Below, piece by piece: positions 1-8,429 of a DNA stretch of 64,000 nucleotides. The stretch is from Paenibacillus monticola. Its GTDB lineage: Bacteria > Bacillota > Bacilli > Paenibacillales > Paenibacillaceae. Every line of letters starts with the position of its first letter. Within the stretch, counting starts at the first letter, position 1. Made by a program: the position numbers and the translations under genes. The DNA lies in NCBI RefSeq assembly GCF_009664975.1, contig NZ_WJXB01000007.1, positions 372,001 to 436,000 of the forward strand, given 5' to 3'. The notes under the pieces are model-generated. The model ran no database searches and was not told where the DNA came from. It worked only from the letters and a program-made list of their open reading frames with translations.

Positions 1-98
1 ATGATGACATATTCCTTGCCGTTTTTGCCTCCATGAACCATGACCACATTGTTACCGATTACACGTTGTACTTGAAATTGCTCGCTTTCCCGCGCCAA
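1..98 (-). CDS. PRD-family transcription antiterminator, N-terminal CAT domain (partial)
   Basis: Only the first 32 codons lie in the window; the gene runs off the left edge. The TTG start is preceded by GGAGGGGAG at good spacing. The segment FQVQRVIGNNVVMVHGG matches the start of the co-antiterminator (CAT) RNA-binding domain of the LicT/SacY/GlcT family, in which this domain binds an RNA antiterminator hairpin and PRD domains sense the phosphotransferase system. GlcT is a reasonable guess, but the PRD domains and the target operon are not visible, so no symbol is given. Confidence 0.75.
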   Translation of the reverse strand, partial: MARESEQFQVQRVIGNNVVMVHGGKNGKEYVI

Positions 99-138
99 GT
101 TCTCCCCTCCTTCCACTCATTGTCCCGATTTAGACATC

Positions 139-185
139 AAAAAGAGCCAAGAATAGTCTTATTTACGTAAGACAATCCTTGGCTC
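139..185 (-). terminator. Terminator between hybrid kinase and antiterminator gene, possibly an attenuator
   Basis: On the minus strand an 18-bp stem (outer arms GAGCCAAG/CTTGGCTC, one G-T wobble and one T-T mismatch) with a 6-base loop is followed directly by TTTTT. It lies about 120 bases after the kinase stop and about 40 bases before the antiterminator start. It can end kinase transcription. Because the next gene encodes an antiterminator, it could also be an attenuator of that gene; this second role is inference. Confidence 0.8.
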
Positions 186-307
186 ATGCCCTTTTACGGT
201 AACACGCCACTAACTTATGGTTGATCACTTATGTGACTATCATAAATCATAGTCAGCTATGTCGTCAATGATAATTTTACAAATGTCAAGTTTGGCAGCA
301 AGCTGAT

Positions 308-3022
308 CTATTTAGTATGATTGAGCCATTTGTACATTCGCGATACTACTTCATGCATCACTACCGGTTTACAAATGAAGTCTGTTGCACCTGCGGACAG
401 GCACTTCTCACGTTCTTCCTTCATCGTCTTAGCTGATATGGCTATAATGGGGATCTCCGGAAGTAGAAGCTCTTCACGTATAATTGACAACGTATCATAA
501 CCATCCAGATTTGGCATCATAATGTCTAATAATACGATATCCACATCAGGCTGCTCCCGCACAATTTGCAGACATTCAAAACCGGTCTGTGCCGTCAGAA
601 TATTCATATCATATGGCTCTAGGCCCTTCCTAAGTGCAAATATATTCCGCGTATCATCATCAACAATGAGTACAGTCTTGCCACATAGTAGCGGATATTC
701 CTTATCAAAAGTTCCGCCATTGTTGGTGGGATCTCTATATATCTCTTCGATAGTTTCACGGGACACGGCTACCTCAACACGGAACTTTGAAGTTACGGCA
801 TCATATTCAGGGTCCTCTTCTCGACATGGAAGATATAACGTAAAATTGCTGCCTTCACCTGGCACACTTTGCAGCAGAATTTGTCCACCAAGCAATCTAG
901 CCAACTGAAGTGAGATAGACAGCCCTAGTCCAGTACCACCGAACTTGCGCGCGGTTGATCCGTCAGCCTGGCGGAAGGCTTCAAAGATGAGATCATTGTT
1001 CTCCTCCGAAATACCAATACCACTATCCTTCACAGAAAAAGACAGCACAGGCCCCTCTGATTCATAAGAGGGGGAATGGAAAGATTCCAATCTGGCAACT
1101 TCTACGTGGACACTGCCCTTTTCTGTAAATTTAAAAGCGTTCGATAGCAAGTTGCGAAGAATCTGGTGCAGGCGCATTCCATCGGTATAGAATAAATTAG
1201 GCACATTATTTCCGAGATTTATTGAAAAATCCAGATTTTTTTGTTCTGCAGTTTGTCGGAAATAGGCTTGCAACATTGGCGAAAGCTCTGTGAGATTAAC
1301 CGCATCATATTCTACCAGCATTTTACCAGCCTCTACCTTGGACAAATCCAGAATATCATTGATCATATTGAGTAAATCATTGCCAGATGAATAAATCACA
1401 GAAGCATAGCCTTGCTCTTCTTGGTTCAATGTCTCATTGCGATTCTCAGCCAACAGCTGTGAAAGAATAAGCATGCTATTAAGTGGTGTACGCAGCTCAT
1501 GGGACATGTTCGCCAGAAATTCTGATTTATAACGGGAACTAAGCTGCAATTGCTCATTGAATTCCTCGAGCTCAATAGCTGCAATCTCCGCTTCTGTTTT
1601 TTGGTTATTTAGATCCTTGTTCAAAATGATCAGTTCCTGGGTATAACTTTGCAGCTCCTCGGATTGCACCTGCAACTCTTCAGATTGTACCTGCAACTCT
1701 TCATTCATAACCTGCGAATCTCCATATAACTTTTGAATCTCCATTCGAGTGGTTACGGAATTTAGGGTAACACCCAACATATTTAATAGATCAGTGAGAA
1801 GGTCCAAATGATACGTTGCCCATTTAGTAAGTGAAGCTATCTCAATGACCGCTATGATTTTATTTTCAAAAATAACTGGAGCGATCACTGCAAAACGGGG
1901 AGCAGTTCTTCCTAGACCGGAATGGATGCGGATATAATCCTCCGGTAAGTCCTCAATGACTGTCATGCGTTTATCCATAGCACACTGCCCAACAAGACCT
2001 TCTCCCAGACTAATACTATTTGTAACTGGGAAATCCTTATTCTTACCGTTGCCTGCATACGTATAAATACGTTCAAACTGTTTTTCTTCATTCTGTACAT
2101 ATATTGCACCGTACTGCATTTCCAGTATTGTGGACAGTTTGTTCAAAAAGGTTCGACATAGAATAGGGAGATCAACCGTTTCCTGAAGTAATACGGACAT
2201 CAGCGTTAACTGTTCGTTATTCCACTGTTCTCGCTGTACCGTTTCCAAAAGGCGATTTGTCGCCTCACCCAGATCATAGATTTCGTCAATTGTCTTGACC
2301 TCAATCCGTTCAGACATATTACCGCCACTCGCAATGTTATTGATCGCTAGAATTACGCGCTGGAGAGGGTTCACAATGCTTCTGGAGATCACGATAGTGA
2401 TGAGTATCGCTATTAATGTGACCACACTCCAAAGGAGATACATCGTTGTTAACAGCTTATCGTTTCCTTGTTTAAGGATAATAATCCGTTCATTGGTTAA
2501 ATTCCGTTCATTATCGCGGAAATATTCAGACTCTGAGCGTATCAGATCAATAATGGGTTTACCGGTATCATTTTGATAATATGCTGTAACTGCTTCATTC
2601 TGCCCATTTCGCTTAAGGTCGATAACATATTCACCTGCTGAACTAACCCATAACTCAATATTACTCTTGATATCATCTAGATTCTGAATTTGGGCAGGGT
2701 TATCAGCGAGCAGACCTTTTAGCTTGGCATAATTTATACGCCATTCTATAAGCCCAGCATTGTAAGGTGTAAGGTATTCCGTATTGTCAGTGAGGGCATA
2801 ACCTCTTTGACCTGTTTCCATATCCAATACATTCTTCTCAATTTGATAGGTAAGTTCATGCACCTGCACATCGTGCTCGCTTAGGAAGACCGTTTCTTTC
2901 TCCAGGTCGGATATACGATAGGATACAATGACTAGATATAAACCCAACATTAGTAGAATAATGATATAGCCAAGGGCAATTTTACCGCGGATCTTCAGTT
3001 TCCATCGTTGCTTATCGAACAA
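308..3022 (-). CDS. Membrane hybrid sensor histidine kinase (CHASE3-HAMP-GAF-HisKA-HATPase-REC)
   Basis: A signal-transducing kinase of 904 residues with the TTG start chosen here. A transmembrane helix (about 15-34), a CHASE3-like extracytoplasmic segment, a second helix (about 192-213) and HAMP are followed by a GAF domain (about 275-420), a coiled coil with repeated EELQVQSEELQ, HisKA with the phospho-acceptor His about 508 in SHELRTP, an HATPase with GTGLGLSIS, and a C-terminal receiver with Asp about 833 in LLDIMMPN. I chose TTG at 3022 because GGAGG lies 8 bases upstream; the upstream GTG at 3073 overlaps the previous gene and has no good ribosome binding site. The input signal and downstream partner are unknown. 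Confidence 0.9.
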   Translation of the reverse strand: MFDKQRWKLKIRGKIALGYIIILLMLGLYLVIVSYRISDLEKETVFLSEHDVQVHELTYQIEKNVLDMETGQRGYALTDNTEYLTPYNAGLIEWRINYAKLKGLLADNPAQIQNLDDIKSNIELWVSSAGEYVIDLKRNGQNEAVTAYYQNDTGKPIIDLIRSESEYFRDNERNLTNERIIILKQGNDKLLTTMYLLWSVVTLIAILITIVISRSIVNPLQRVILAINNIASGGNMSERIEVKTIDEIYDLGEATNRLLETVQREQWNNEQLTLMSVLLQETVDLPILCRTFLNKLSTILEMQYGAIYVQNEEKQFERIYTYAGNGKNKDFPVTNSISLGEGLVGQCAMDKRMTVIEDLPEDYIRIHSGLGRTAPRFAVIAPVIFENKIIAVIEIASLTKWATYHLDLLTDLLNMLGVTLNSVTTRMEIQKLYGDSQVMNEELQVQSEELQVQSEELQSYTQELIILNKDLNNQKTEAEIAAIELEEFNEQLQLSSRYKSEFLANMSHELRTPLNSMLILSQLLAENRNETLNQEEQGYASVIYSSGNDLLNMINDILDLSKVEAGKMLVEYDAVNLTELSPMLQAYFRQTAEQKNLDFSINLGNNVPNLFYTDGMRLHQILRNLLSNAFKFTEKGSVHVEVARLESFHSPSYESEGPVLSFSVKDSGIGISEENNDLIFEAFRQADGSTARKFGGTGLGLSISLQLARLLGGQILLQSVPGEGSNFTLYLPCREEDPEYDAVTSKFRVEVAVSRETIEEIYRDPTNNGGTFDKEYPLLCGKTVLIVDDDTRNIFALRKGLEPYDMNILTAQTGFECLQIVREQPDVDIVLLDIMMPNLDGYDTLSIIREELLLPEIPIIAISAKTMKEEREKCLSAGATDFICKPVVMHEVVSRMYKWLNHTK

Positions 3023-3056
3023 AGGCACAACCTCCATCAACGTCCGTTTGTATAGA

Positions 3057-3443
3057 TTATAAGTAGCCTTCACTCTGTGGAAGCTTCTCCTTAAGCTGTC
3101 GAATATTTGTCTCCAGTTTCACAATAATCTCTTCCAAATCTTTAGGATCAATACCTTTGAGTACAGGATCAGCAATTACTGGGAAACCTTTGGTTTCAAC
3201 CTTCAAATCACGCAGTTCCAGTTGCTGTTCCTGCCATTTGTCCATAAGATCGGCAATAGTCGCATAGAATCGTTCGTAATCCTTTATTACGCTATCCAGA
3301 AAAGTATCCACTTCCTCCGGATCATAACCACGAAGCTTCATACTGAATTCTTTTTCATGAATAGTCAGTGCGTCGAGTCCTATGCCAAGCTGGCTGAACA
3401 ACTTTCTTTGTTTATCCAATCGGCGTTTCATATGTTCGTCCAT
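3057..3443 (-). CDS. DivIVA-domain protein
   Basis: A 128-residue cytoplasmic protein. Residues about 25-60 (LTIHEKEFSMKLRGYDPEEVDTFLDSVI has the DivIVA/GpsB hallmarks F-x-x-x-x-R-G-Y and E-V-D-x-F-L-D) form a DivIVA-type lipid-binding and coiled-coil start, and a second helical stretch closes the protein. The family recruits cell division or cell wall proteins to curved membrane. Start ATG has AGGAGGAATCACAG in front. It lies 34 bases ahead of the hybrid kinase, so the two are probably cotranscribed. It is shorter than DivIVA and closer to GpsB in size, but the N-terminal extension is unusual. Confidence 0.8.
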   Translation of the reverse strand: MDEHMKRRLDKQRKLFSQLGIGLDALTIHEKEFSMKLRGYDPEEVDTFLDSVIKDYERFYATIADLMDKWQEQQLELRDLKVETKGFPVIADPVLKGIDPKDLEEIIVKLETNIRQLKEKLPQSEGYL

Positions 3444-3552
3444 CTGTGATTCCTCCTATGTATACTGCAAACCTTCAGCAGTAACAATTATAACAGTGTG
3501 CAAGCGACCTGGAAATATTACTATAGTAGTGACTTTTTAAAATAGAAGGGAT

Positions 3553-3912
3553 TTAAAAGTTATCCGCAACCGCTTTATTCAATATGCCCAAACAGCGGTC
3601 CAAATCAGTCTTTACCTGTTTCTTGTACAGTTTAGCTTTCTCTTCACCGTCCGAAGTGAAATGATATAAGACAATTTCCTGAAAATCCACCTTCGGGTCA
3701 TTGCCCTTCAATTGCTTAGTACGGTATAGTATCCCCTGCTGCACCAATTCATGTAGAGCACGATAAATTTCACTCTGCGGCGGAGAGTAGCCGTGGGCCT
3801 TGAAATCACGTCGCATATCCTCAAGCATCTGATAACCATATCCGCGCTGCTGCTCCACCATTGTAATAAGATATACTTTGATAAAAGCCCGTTGGGCAAT
3901 CATAAAGGCCAT
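3553..3912 (-). CDS. rtp: Replication terminator protein (RTP) family, winged helix
   Basis: A 119-residue winged-helix protein. The pattern QRAF-K-Y-ITM-EQ-R-YG near the start, E-YR-LHEL--GIL in the middle, and VLY-F...AKLYKKQ-K--LDRC---L-KA--DNF at the end agrees throughout with Bacillus subtilis RTP as I remember it, with almost the same length (122). RTP dimers bind Ter sites and stop replication forks in one orientation; in B. subtilis the gene is also autoregulated by Ter sites upstream. The fold is shared with PadR regulators, so a purely transcriptional role is the alternative. Start ATG follows GGAGGTGTCGT. Confidence 0.85.
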   Translation of the reverse strand: MAFMIAQRAFIKVYLITMVEQQRGYGYQMLEDMRRDFKAHGYSPPQSEIYRALHELVQQGILYRTKQLKGNDPKVDFQEIVLYHFTSDGEEKAKLYKKQVKTDLDRCLGILNKAVADNF

Positions 3913-4169
3913 ACGACACCTCCTAGGGAATTTATTCCTTATCTTTCTATAAGTCTATTATAAGCCCTATTTTCCAACTTTCACAACCTGAAACTTGGAA
4001 CTGCAGTGATCACTTTTTCCTTGTTTTTGTTGATAGGGAGAGTATCAAGATTGAATTTGGGATTTGGGTTGCTGGCGAGTTTTTTTGATCTTTCTATTGT
4101 GAATTTTTCATATGTTGAAATGTAGTGAATAGAGAGGTGCATCTACATTGTATCGTACGTATACACATT
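3913..4169. other. Intergenic region upstream of the RTP gene
   Basis: This 257-base gap has no gene. Next to the RTP gene is its ribosome binding site and an AT-rich promoter-like stretch. It holds the first copy of a 28-base motif (4094-4121) that recurs at 15116-15143. The terminator of the stress-protein gene follows at 4170-4212. Confidence 0.6.
4094..4121 (+). repeat. 28-base dispersed motif, copy 1 (possible RTP binding site)
   Basis: The segment from CTATTGTGAATTTTTC through ATATGTTGAAAT is repeated with 27 of 28 identities at 15116-15143 in the same orientation. It contains two overlapping dyads, TGAATTTTTCA and TTTCATATGTTGAAA. Overlapping dyads are the architecture of B. subtilis Ter sites, and this copy lies about 180 bases upstream of the RTP gene. 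The B. subtilis Ter consensus is not matched, so the Ter reading is inference. Confidence 0.5.
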
Positions 4170-4212
4170 AAAAAGGCTGCATTTCTAGCGGATATCCGTT
4201 AGAAATGCAGCC
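4170..4212 (-). terminator. Terminator of the YflT-domain stress protein gene
   Basis: A strong stem GGCTGCATTTCTA...TAGAAATGCAGCC followed on the minus strand by TTTTT, about 40 bases after the stop codon of the stress-protein gene. Confidence 0.9.
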
Positions 4213-4253
4213 TAGACTTTATTTGGAGATAATCCGAGTTATCGGGATTCTAT

Positions 4254-4913
4254 TTACATTTTATCTCGATTGTACACATCGGGGTCAACTTCTGCGTTCA
4301 TTGAACCTCTGTTCCCCATCGTATTCCCTACTTTTGTGTCATCCTCTATAACACCAGGGTTTGTGGGCCCTCTATCTGCCATCGCATTTCTTTCGGCTGA
4401 GTCGCCTGCAAAAGTTCCTTCATATCTATGGGCATTGAGTGAGCTGTTGCCTCTGAAGATATCATGTATATGGTGGCCGTGCCCATTTTCTTCTACTAAC
4501 ACAAGAATTTTCCCGCTATCTACATAGCCTTCATATTCTCTCGCCTCATCTTCAGGGATACCGAGTCCGATCAATCCTCCCACCAAACCTCCCGCGCCCG
4601 CACCTATGGCTGCTCCAGTCAGTGTCGCCACAATTGGACCTGCCGCCAAGATCGCACCAATTCCCGGAATAGCCAAAGCACCAATGCCTGCCAGCAATCC
4701 GGCTACACCACCCAGTAAACCACCTGTAGTTGCACCTGCTGCTACACCTTCTGGACCCTTGGTTCCCGTTTCATCCGAAATATTTCTTAGCTCATCACGG
4801 TCACGTGTAATAATTGATATTTCATCATTATGAATGCCCTTGTTCTGCAGCCCTTCAATTGCTCTGGTTGCTTCTTGCTCCGTATCGAATATACCTACGA
4901 TTTTTTTAGTCAC
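4254..4913 (-). CDS. YflT-domain general stress protein with glycine-zipper core
   Basis: A 219-residue protein. The N-terminal part (VTKKIVGIFDTEQEATRAI) is the YflT-type domain of heat-inducible general stress proteins. A long glycine/alanine-rich hydrophobic stretch (about 60-125) looks like a glycine zipper, and the C-terminal tail is hydrophilic and rich in Asn, Asp and Arg. The GTG start at 4913 is supported by GAAGGAGG seven bases upstream; a longer reading from 5012 lacks such a site. Biochemical function is not known for the family. It lies downstream of hrpB with its own terminator. Confidence 0.8.
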   Translation of the reverse strand: MTKKIVGIFDTEQEATRAIEGLQNKGIHNDEISIITRDRDELRNISDETGTKGPEGVAAGATTGGLLGGVAGLLAGIGALAIPGIGAILAAGPIVATLTGAAIGAGAGGLVGGLIGLGIPEDEAREYEGYVDSGKILVLVEENGHGHHIHDIFRGNSSLNAHRYEGTFAGDSAERNAMADRGPTNPGVIEDDTKVGNTMGNRGSMNAEVDPDVYNRDKM

Positions 4914-5015
4914 TTGAAGCCCTCCTTCGAAATTGTCGTTCGCTACATTATTACCCTTTATGCGTTGGACAAAACATCTCATGAGGAAAGCAGAATTATT
5001 TGAGCAGGCCATACT

Positions 5016-7514
5016 TTAATTCTTAGGACGGGTTCGGTTAGTCGGAATTGCCTGTAATGGATCATCCGGCCAGTAATGTTTGGGGTAGCGTCCCTTCAAA
5101 TCTTTTTTGACTTCGAAATAGATTCCGCGCCAAAAGCTGGCAAGATCCGTTGTCACCTGCATCGGCCGTCTTGCCGGGGATAGGAGATGCAGTACTACCG
5201 GGATCATCCCCCCACCCACCTTAGGTGTGTCCAGTTGTCCGAACATTTCCTGCAGTCTGACCGCCAATACAGGCGCTGCCGGGTTATCATAATCTACAGG
5301 GATACGGGAACCGCTCGGCACAGTGATATGTGTAGGAGCTTCCGTATCCAAAGTTTGACGTTGCTTCCAATCCAGCATTCCTTCAAAAACGCGCGATAAC
5401 GGAATGCGCTGAAGATCACGAAAAGCGCGCATGCCATGCGTGTAGGGCCGCAGCCATGTATTCAAAGATTCTAATAAAGCCTCATCCGATACATCTGGCC
5501 AGTCCGCACGAACCCTATGCATTAACATCATCCGCTGACGCAGTTGCAGTGTATTTTTATCCCAAGGCAACAGAGCGAGACCCTCAGACGCAAGAGCAGT
5601 CAGTAGTACTTCTTCTGCTGCTTCAACCGAAGGGCGTTCATGAGTAGTTTCCTTCAAGACCAAGGCACCTAACATTGTGCGACGGCGAGCCTTGACGCTT
5701 TTGCTCTCCTTGTCCCAATACACTTCCGCTTCATCAGTAATACTGTCCGCATGATGCTTCAGCAACTGCGCTTCCTTCAGCTCTGCGGCCAGCATGATTT
5801 TGCCCTGTGCAGCCTTGTCATCCACGGAGGCTGCCACAATATAAGGACACCGCATAAGCGGCTGCCCTTCCCGCATGGCTGCTCCCCGACCGCTGGAGAG
5901 AACAAAAGCGCCATCGCCGCGCTTCTGCCCGATCCGGTCGGGATACGCGAACGACAGCAGCAGCCCAATGAGGCTGATGTCGTTCGGGGCTTCGCCTGGC
6001 GCGGCTTGCAGCTGCGCCAGATAATTGCGACTCTCGCGCTGCACCGCACGCAGCGTCGCAAGATCTGCTCCGCCCGCGTCCAAGCCTGCGGAGCGCTCGA
6101 ACCGAAGCAGCGCCTCCACGCGCAGCGTGAGGTCGCTATCTATGGCCGCGGGACCCCGGAAGAGGTCCCGCTCCTGCAGCAGCGCCGCCAGCCGGCAGGC
6201 GAGCGGCGTCGCGCCAAGCTCGGCCGCGCGCAGCAGCATATGCGCGACGCGCGGGTGTGCGCCAAGCGCGGCCATGCTGCGGCCGTGCGGCGTAATGGCG
6301 CCGGTGGCGCCCAGCGCACCGAGCTGGCGCAGCAGCGCGGTGCCCTGCGCGTAAGGCGCAGCGGGCGGCGCGTCCAGCCAAGGCAGCGCGGCGGGATCGC
6401 GCACGCCCCATAGCGCCAGCTCCAGAGCCAGCTGCGCCAGGTCGGCTTCCATAATCTCCGGGACGTTGTCGTCCGGAAGACGGTGGTGCTCCTCCTGGCT
6501 CCATAGCCTGTAGCACACACCAGGGGCAGTGCGGCCTGCTCGCCCGCGCCGCTGATCTGCCGATGCCTTGGACACGGGTACCGTTTCCAAGTGCGGCATG
6601 CCAGTACGCGGCGAGAATACCTGTGTTCGCCGCAGTCCTGAATCAATCACCGTGAGCACACCATCAATGGTCAAACTGGTCTCCGCAATGGAAGTTGCCA
6701 GCACAACCTTTCGTTCACCTGCAACAGATGCAGCGACTGCTAAGTCCTGCATAACCTGCGATAACTGTCCATATAGAGGACGAAGCACCGTGTTCGCAGG
6801 CAATCTCCCGTTCTCCAGCTCGCTTTGAGTACGGCGGATTTCCCGCTCACCTGGCAGAAAGACGAGCACATCTCCCTTCTGCTCAGCAAGGGCGCGATGT
6901 ACAGAGGCTGCAGTAGATTTTTCAATGGATAAAGTGCCAGAGGCAGGAGCATAAATAGTCTGGACTGGATAGACCCTGCCCGGACAATCTACTACAGGAG
7001 CACCACCTAGCATGGCCGAGACCCGTTCACCATCGAGCGTAGCCGACATAATGAGAATACGAAGATCCTCACGCAATACTGTCTGTGCTTCCAGTGTAAG
7101 AGCAAGTCCCAGATCAGCATGCAGACTGCGCTCATGAAATTCATCAAAAATAACAAGACCTACGTCACCCAGCGACGGATCAGTTTGCAGCATCCTGGTC
7201 AGTACACCTTCGGTTACAACAACGATCCGCGTGTTCTTGCCTACTCGAGTGTCCATACGCATACGGTATCCAACCGTTTGCCCGACACTTTCCCCAAGAC
7301 ATGACGCCATGTAAGTAGCTGCCGATCTAGCGGCAAGTCTTCTGGGTTCAAGCATAAGAATGGTTTTGCCCTGCATCCACGGTTCGTCCAGAAAAGCCGG
7401 AGGCGTTCCGGTCGTCTTGCCCGCACCGGGCTCGGCAATCAGAATGGCTGCCCGCGATTTGTTTAATATTATTTTCAGCTGAGGAAGGACCTGCATAATG
7501 GGAAGTTGATTCAT
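5016..7514 (-). CDS. hrpB: ATP-dependent helicase HrpB (DEAH/RHA family)
   Basis: An 832-residue helicase of the usual HrpB length. Walker A GAGKTT lies at about 30-35, the box II motif reads DEFH (about 124-127), SATL motif III follows, and QRRGRAGR gives motif VI. The C-terminal half matches the HrpB-specific extension (ARRPMQVTTDLASFW...LKGRYPKHYWPDDP). The physiological role in Firmicutes is unclear. GGAGAGATAAA precedes the ATG. The segment about 5940-6560 is strikingly GC-rich compared with the rest and carries long antisense reading frames that I take as a by-product of composition. Confidence 0.95.
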   Translation of the reverse strand: MNQLPIMQVLPQLKIILNKSRAAILIAEPGAGKTTGTPPAFLDEPWMQGKTILMLEPRRLAARSAATYMASCLGESVGQTVGYRMRMDTRVGKNTRIVVVTEGVLTRMLQTDPSLGDVGLVIFDEFHERSLHADLGLALTLEAQTVLREDLRILIMSATLDGERVSAMLGGAPVVDCPGRVYPVQTIYAPASGTLSIEKSTAASVHRALAEQKGDVLVFLPGEREIRRTQSELENGRLPANTVLRPLYGQLSQVMQDLAVAASVAGERKVVLATSIAETSLTIDGVLTVIDSGLRRTQVFSPRTGMPHLETVPVSKASADQRRGRAGRTAPGVCYRLWSQEEHHRLPDDNVPEIMEADLAQLALELALWGVRDPAALPWLDAPPAAPYAQGTALLRQLGALGATGAITPHGRSMAALGAHPRVAHMLLRAAELGATPLACRLAALLQERDLFRGPAAIDSDLTLRVEALLRFERSAGLDAGGADLATLRAVQRESRNYLAQLQAAPGEAPNDISLIGLLLSFAYPDRIGQKRGDGAFVLSSGRGAAMREGQPLMRCPYIVAASVDDKAAQGKIMLAAELKEAQLLKHHADSITDEAEVYWDKESKSVKARRRTMLGALVLKETTHERPSVEAAEEVLLTALASEGLALLPWDKNTLQLRQRMMLMHRVRADWPDVSDEALLESLNTWLRPYTHGMRAFRDLQRIPLSRVFEGMLDWKQRQTLDTEAPTHITVPSGSRIPVDYDNPAAPVLAVRLQEMFGQLDTPKVGGGMIPVVLHLLSPARRPMQVTTDLASFWRGIYFEVKKDLKGRYPKHYWPDDPLQAIPTNRTRPKN

Positions 7515-7599
7515 TTTATCTCTCCATGATCTCTTATTATCCTTGTAATCATGGGCGATAATCCCGGAAAGATCAAGTTTGAGAATTCAGCCCGCGAGC

Positions 7600-7998
7600 T
7601 TAGTTATCCTCCCCAGTCACTCGCTCCCGGATTTTATCACTATATTGACTAAATGCAGCATTACTCTCAAAACCGCGCTGACGGAGCAGCTCTTGCAAAC
7701 GCAGCTTTTTCAGAGACAGCTTTGTCTCAAGTGCCTTTCCTTCGATAGTAACAGCATTGCCGCTATTCTGGCACGTTACCAACAGCTCTTCCAACGTGAC
7801 GCACTCCGCCCGCAGAGTCACTTCTTCCGGCAGCAGTCCGGCATTCTTCATAATCTTGTAGGATATACGCAACTCCTCCGGCACACCAGACAGATCTTCA
7901 AGCACCAGCGGTTTGCCGTGACCCGGCAGTCCTTGAAACTCCCCGTTGCGCATAGCCTCCTGAATTTTCTGTTCAGCCAACCATGATAAAAACGCCAT
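7600..7998 (-). CDS. DUF1992 (DnaJ-homologue subfamily C member 28 type) protein
   Basis: A 132-residue protein. The N-terminal LAEQKIQEAMRNGEFQGLPGHGKPL is the signature of the DUF1992 family, also found in DNAJC28-like proteins, whose function is not established. The remainder is helical and charged (EELRISYKIMKNAGLLPEEV). The ATG at 7998 has AAGGAGG eight bases upstream and is preferred over the ATG at 8019. It lies 85 bases upstream of hrpB on the same strand. Confidence 0.85.
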   Translation of the reverse strand: MAFLSWLAEQKIQEAMRNGEFQGLPGHGKPLVLEDLSGVPEELRISYKIMKNAGLLPEEVTLRAECVTLEELLVTCQNSGNAVTIEGKALETKLSLKKLRLQELLRQRGFESNAAFSQYSDKIRERVTGEDN

Positions 7999-8024
7999 AA
8001 TTGCCGCCTCCTTGACCATCCGTA

Positions 8025-8402
8025 TTATTTCTGTTTGTGATAACCACGCTCACCATAAGGAGAGAGCTTTTCCAGCCATTTATTTTCTAGATCAGGCAGC
8101 ATTTTATGATATTTTGCCATATCCGCTTTATCCTGCACAAACTCCTCTTGCGGTTTAATTTCCTCGAGAATTTCAAAGCTGAAGCCTGCTTCTCCATATT
8201 TCTTCCAATCCGCTTCCAATTCTTTATTCGTATGGCTGGCGATATCAAGCATAAATTTATGCTTATTCCAGACACCCTCCAGATTCAGAGTGCTTCCTAC
8301 CAATGATTTTCCATTGTGATTATTCAGAATCCGGTAAGCCCCCATCTGTCTGTGAGTATGCGCGTAGTTGTAGGCCAGCTCTTTACGTTTTGCTTTTTCC
8401 AT
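8025..8402 (-). CDS. GIY-YIG nuclease family protein
   Basis: A 125-residue protein. Residues about 21-80 (GAYRILNNHNGKSLVGSTLNL, then NKHKF and a helical region) have the layout of the GIY-YIG nuclease fold, with GAY and LVG in the place of the two name motifs. The closing YGERGYHK is typical of small stand-alone members. Substrate unknown. AAAGGAGATATGGGACA precedes the ATG. It starts a short minus-strand run with the DUF1992 gene and hrpB. Confidence 0.7.
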   Translation of the reverse strand: MEKAKRKELAYNYAHTHRQMGAYRILNNHNGKSLVGSTLNLEGVWNKHKFMLDIASHTNKELEADWKKYGEAGFSFEILEEIKPQEEFVQDKADMAKYHKMLPDLENKWLEKLSPYGERGYHKQK

Positions 8403-8429
8403 TGTCCCATATCTCCTTTATCATTCCAT

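Noticed and set aside
5751-6646. Long antisense and alternate-frame open frames in the GC-rich part of hrpB
   Set aside because: They have no ribosome binding sites or recognisable families and follow from the high GC content of the coding strand.
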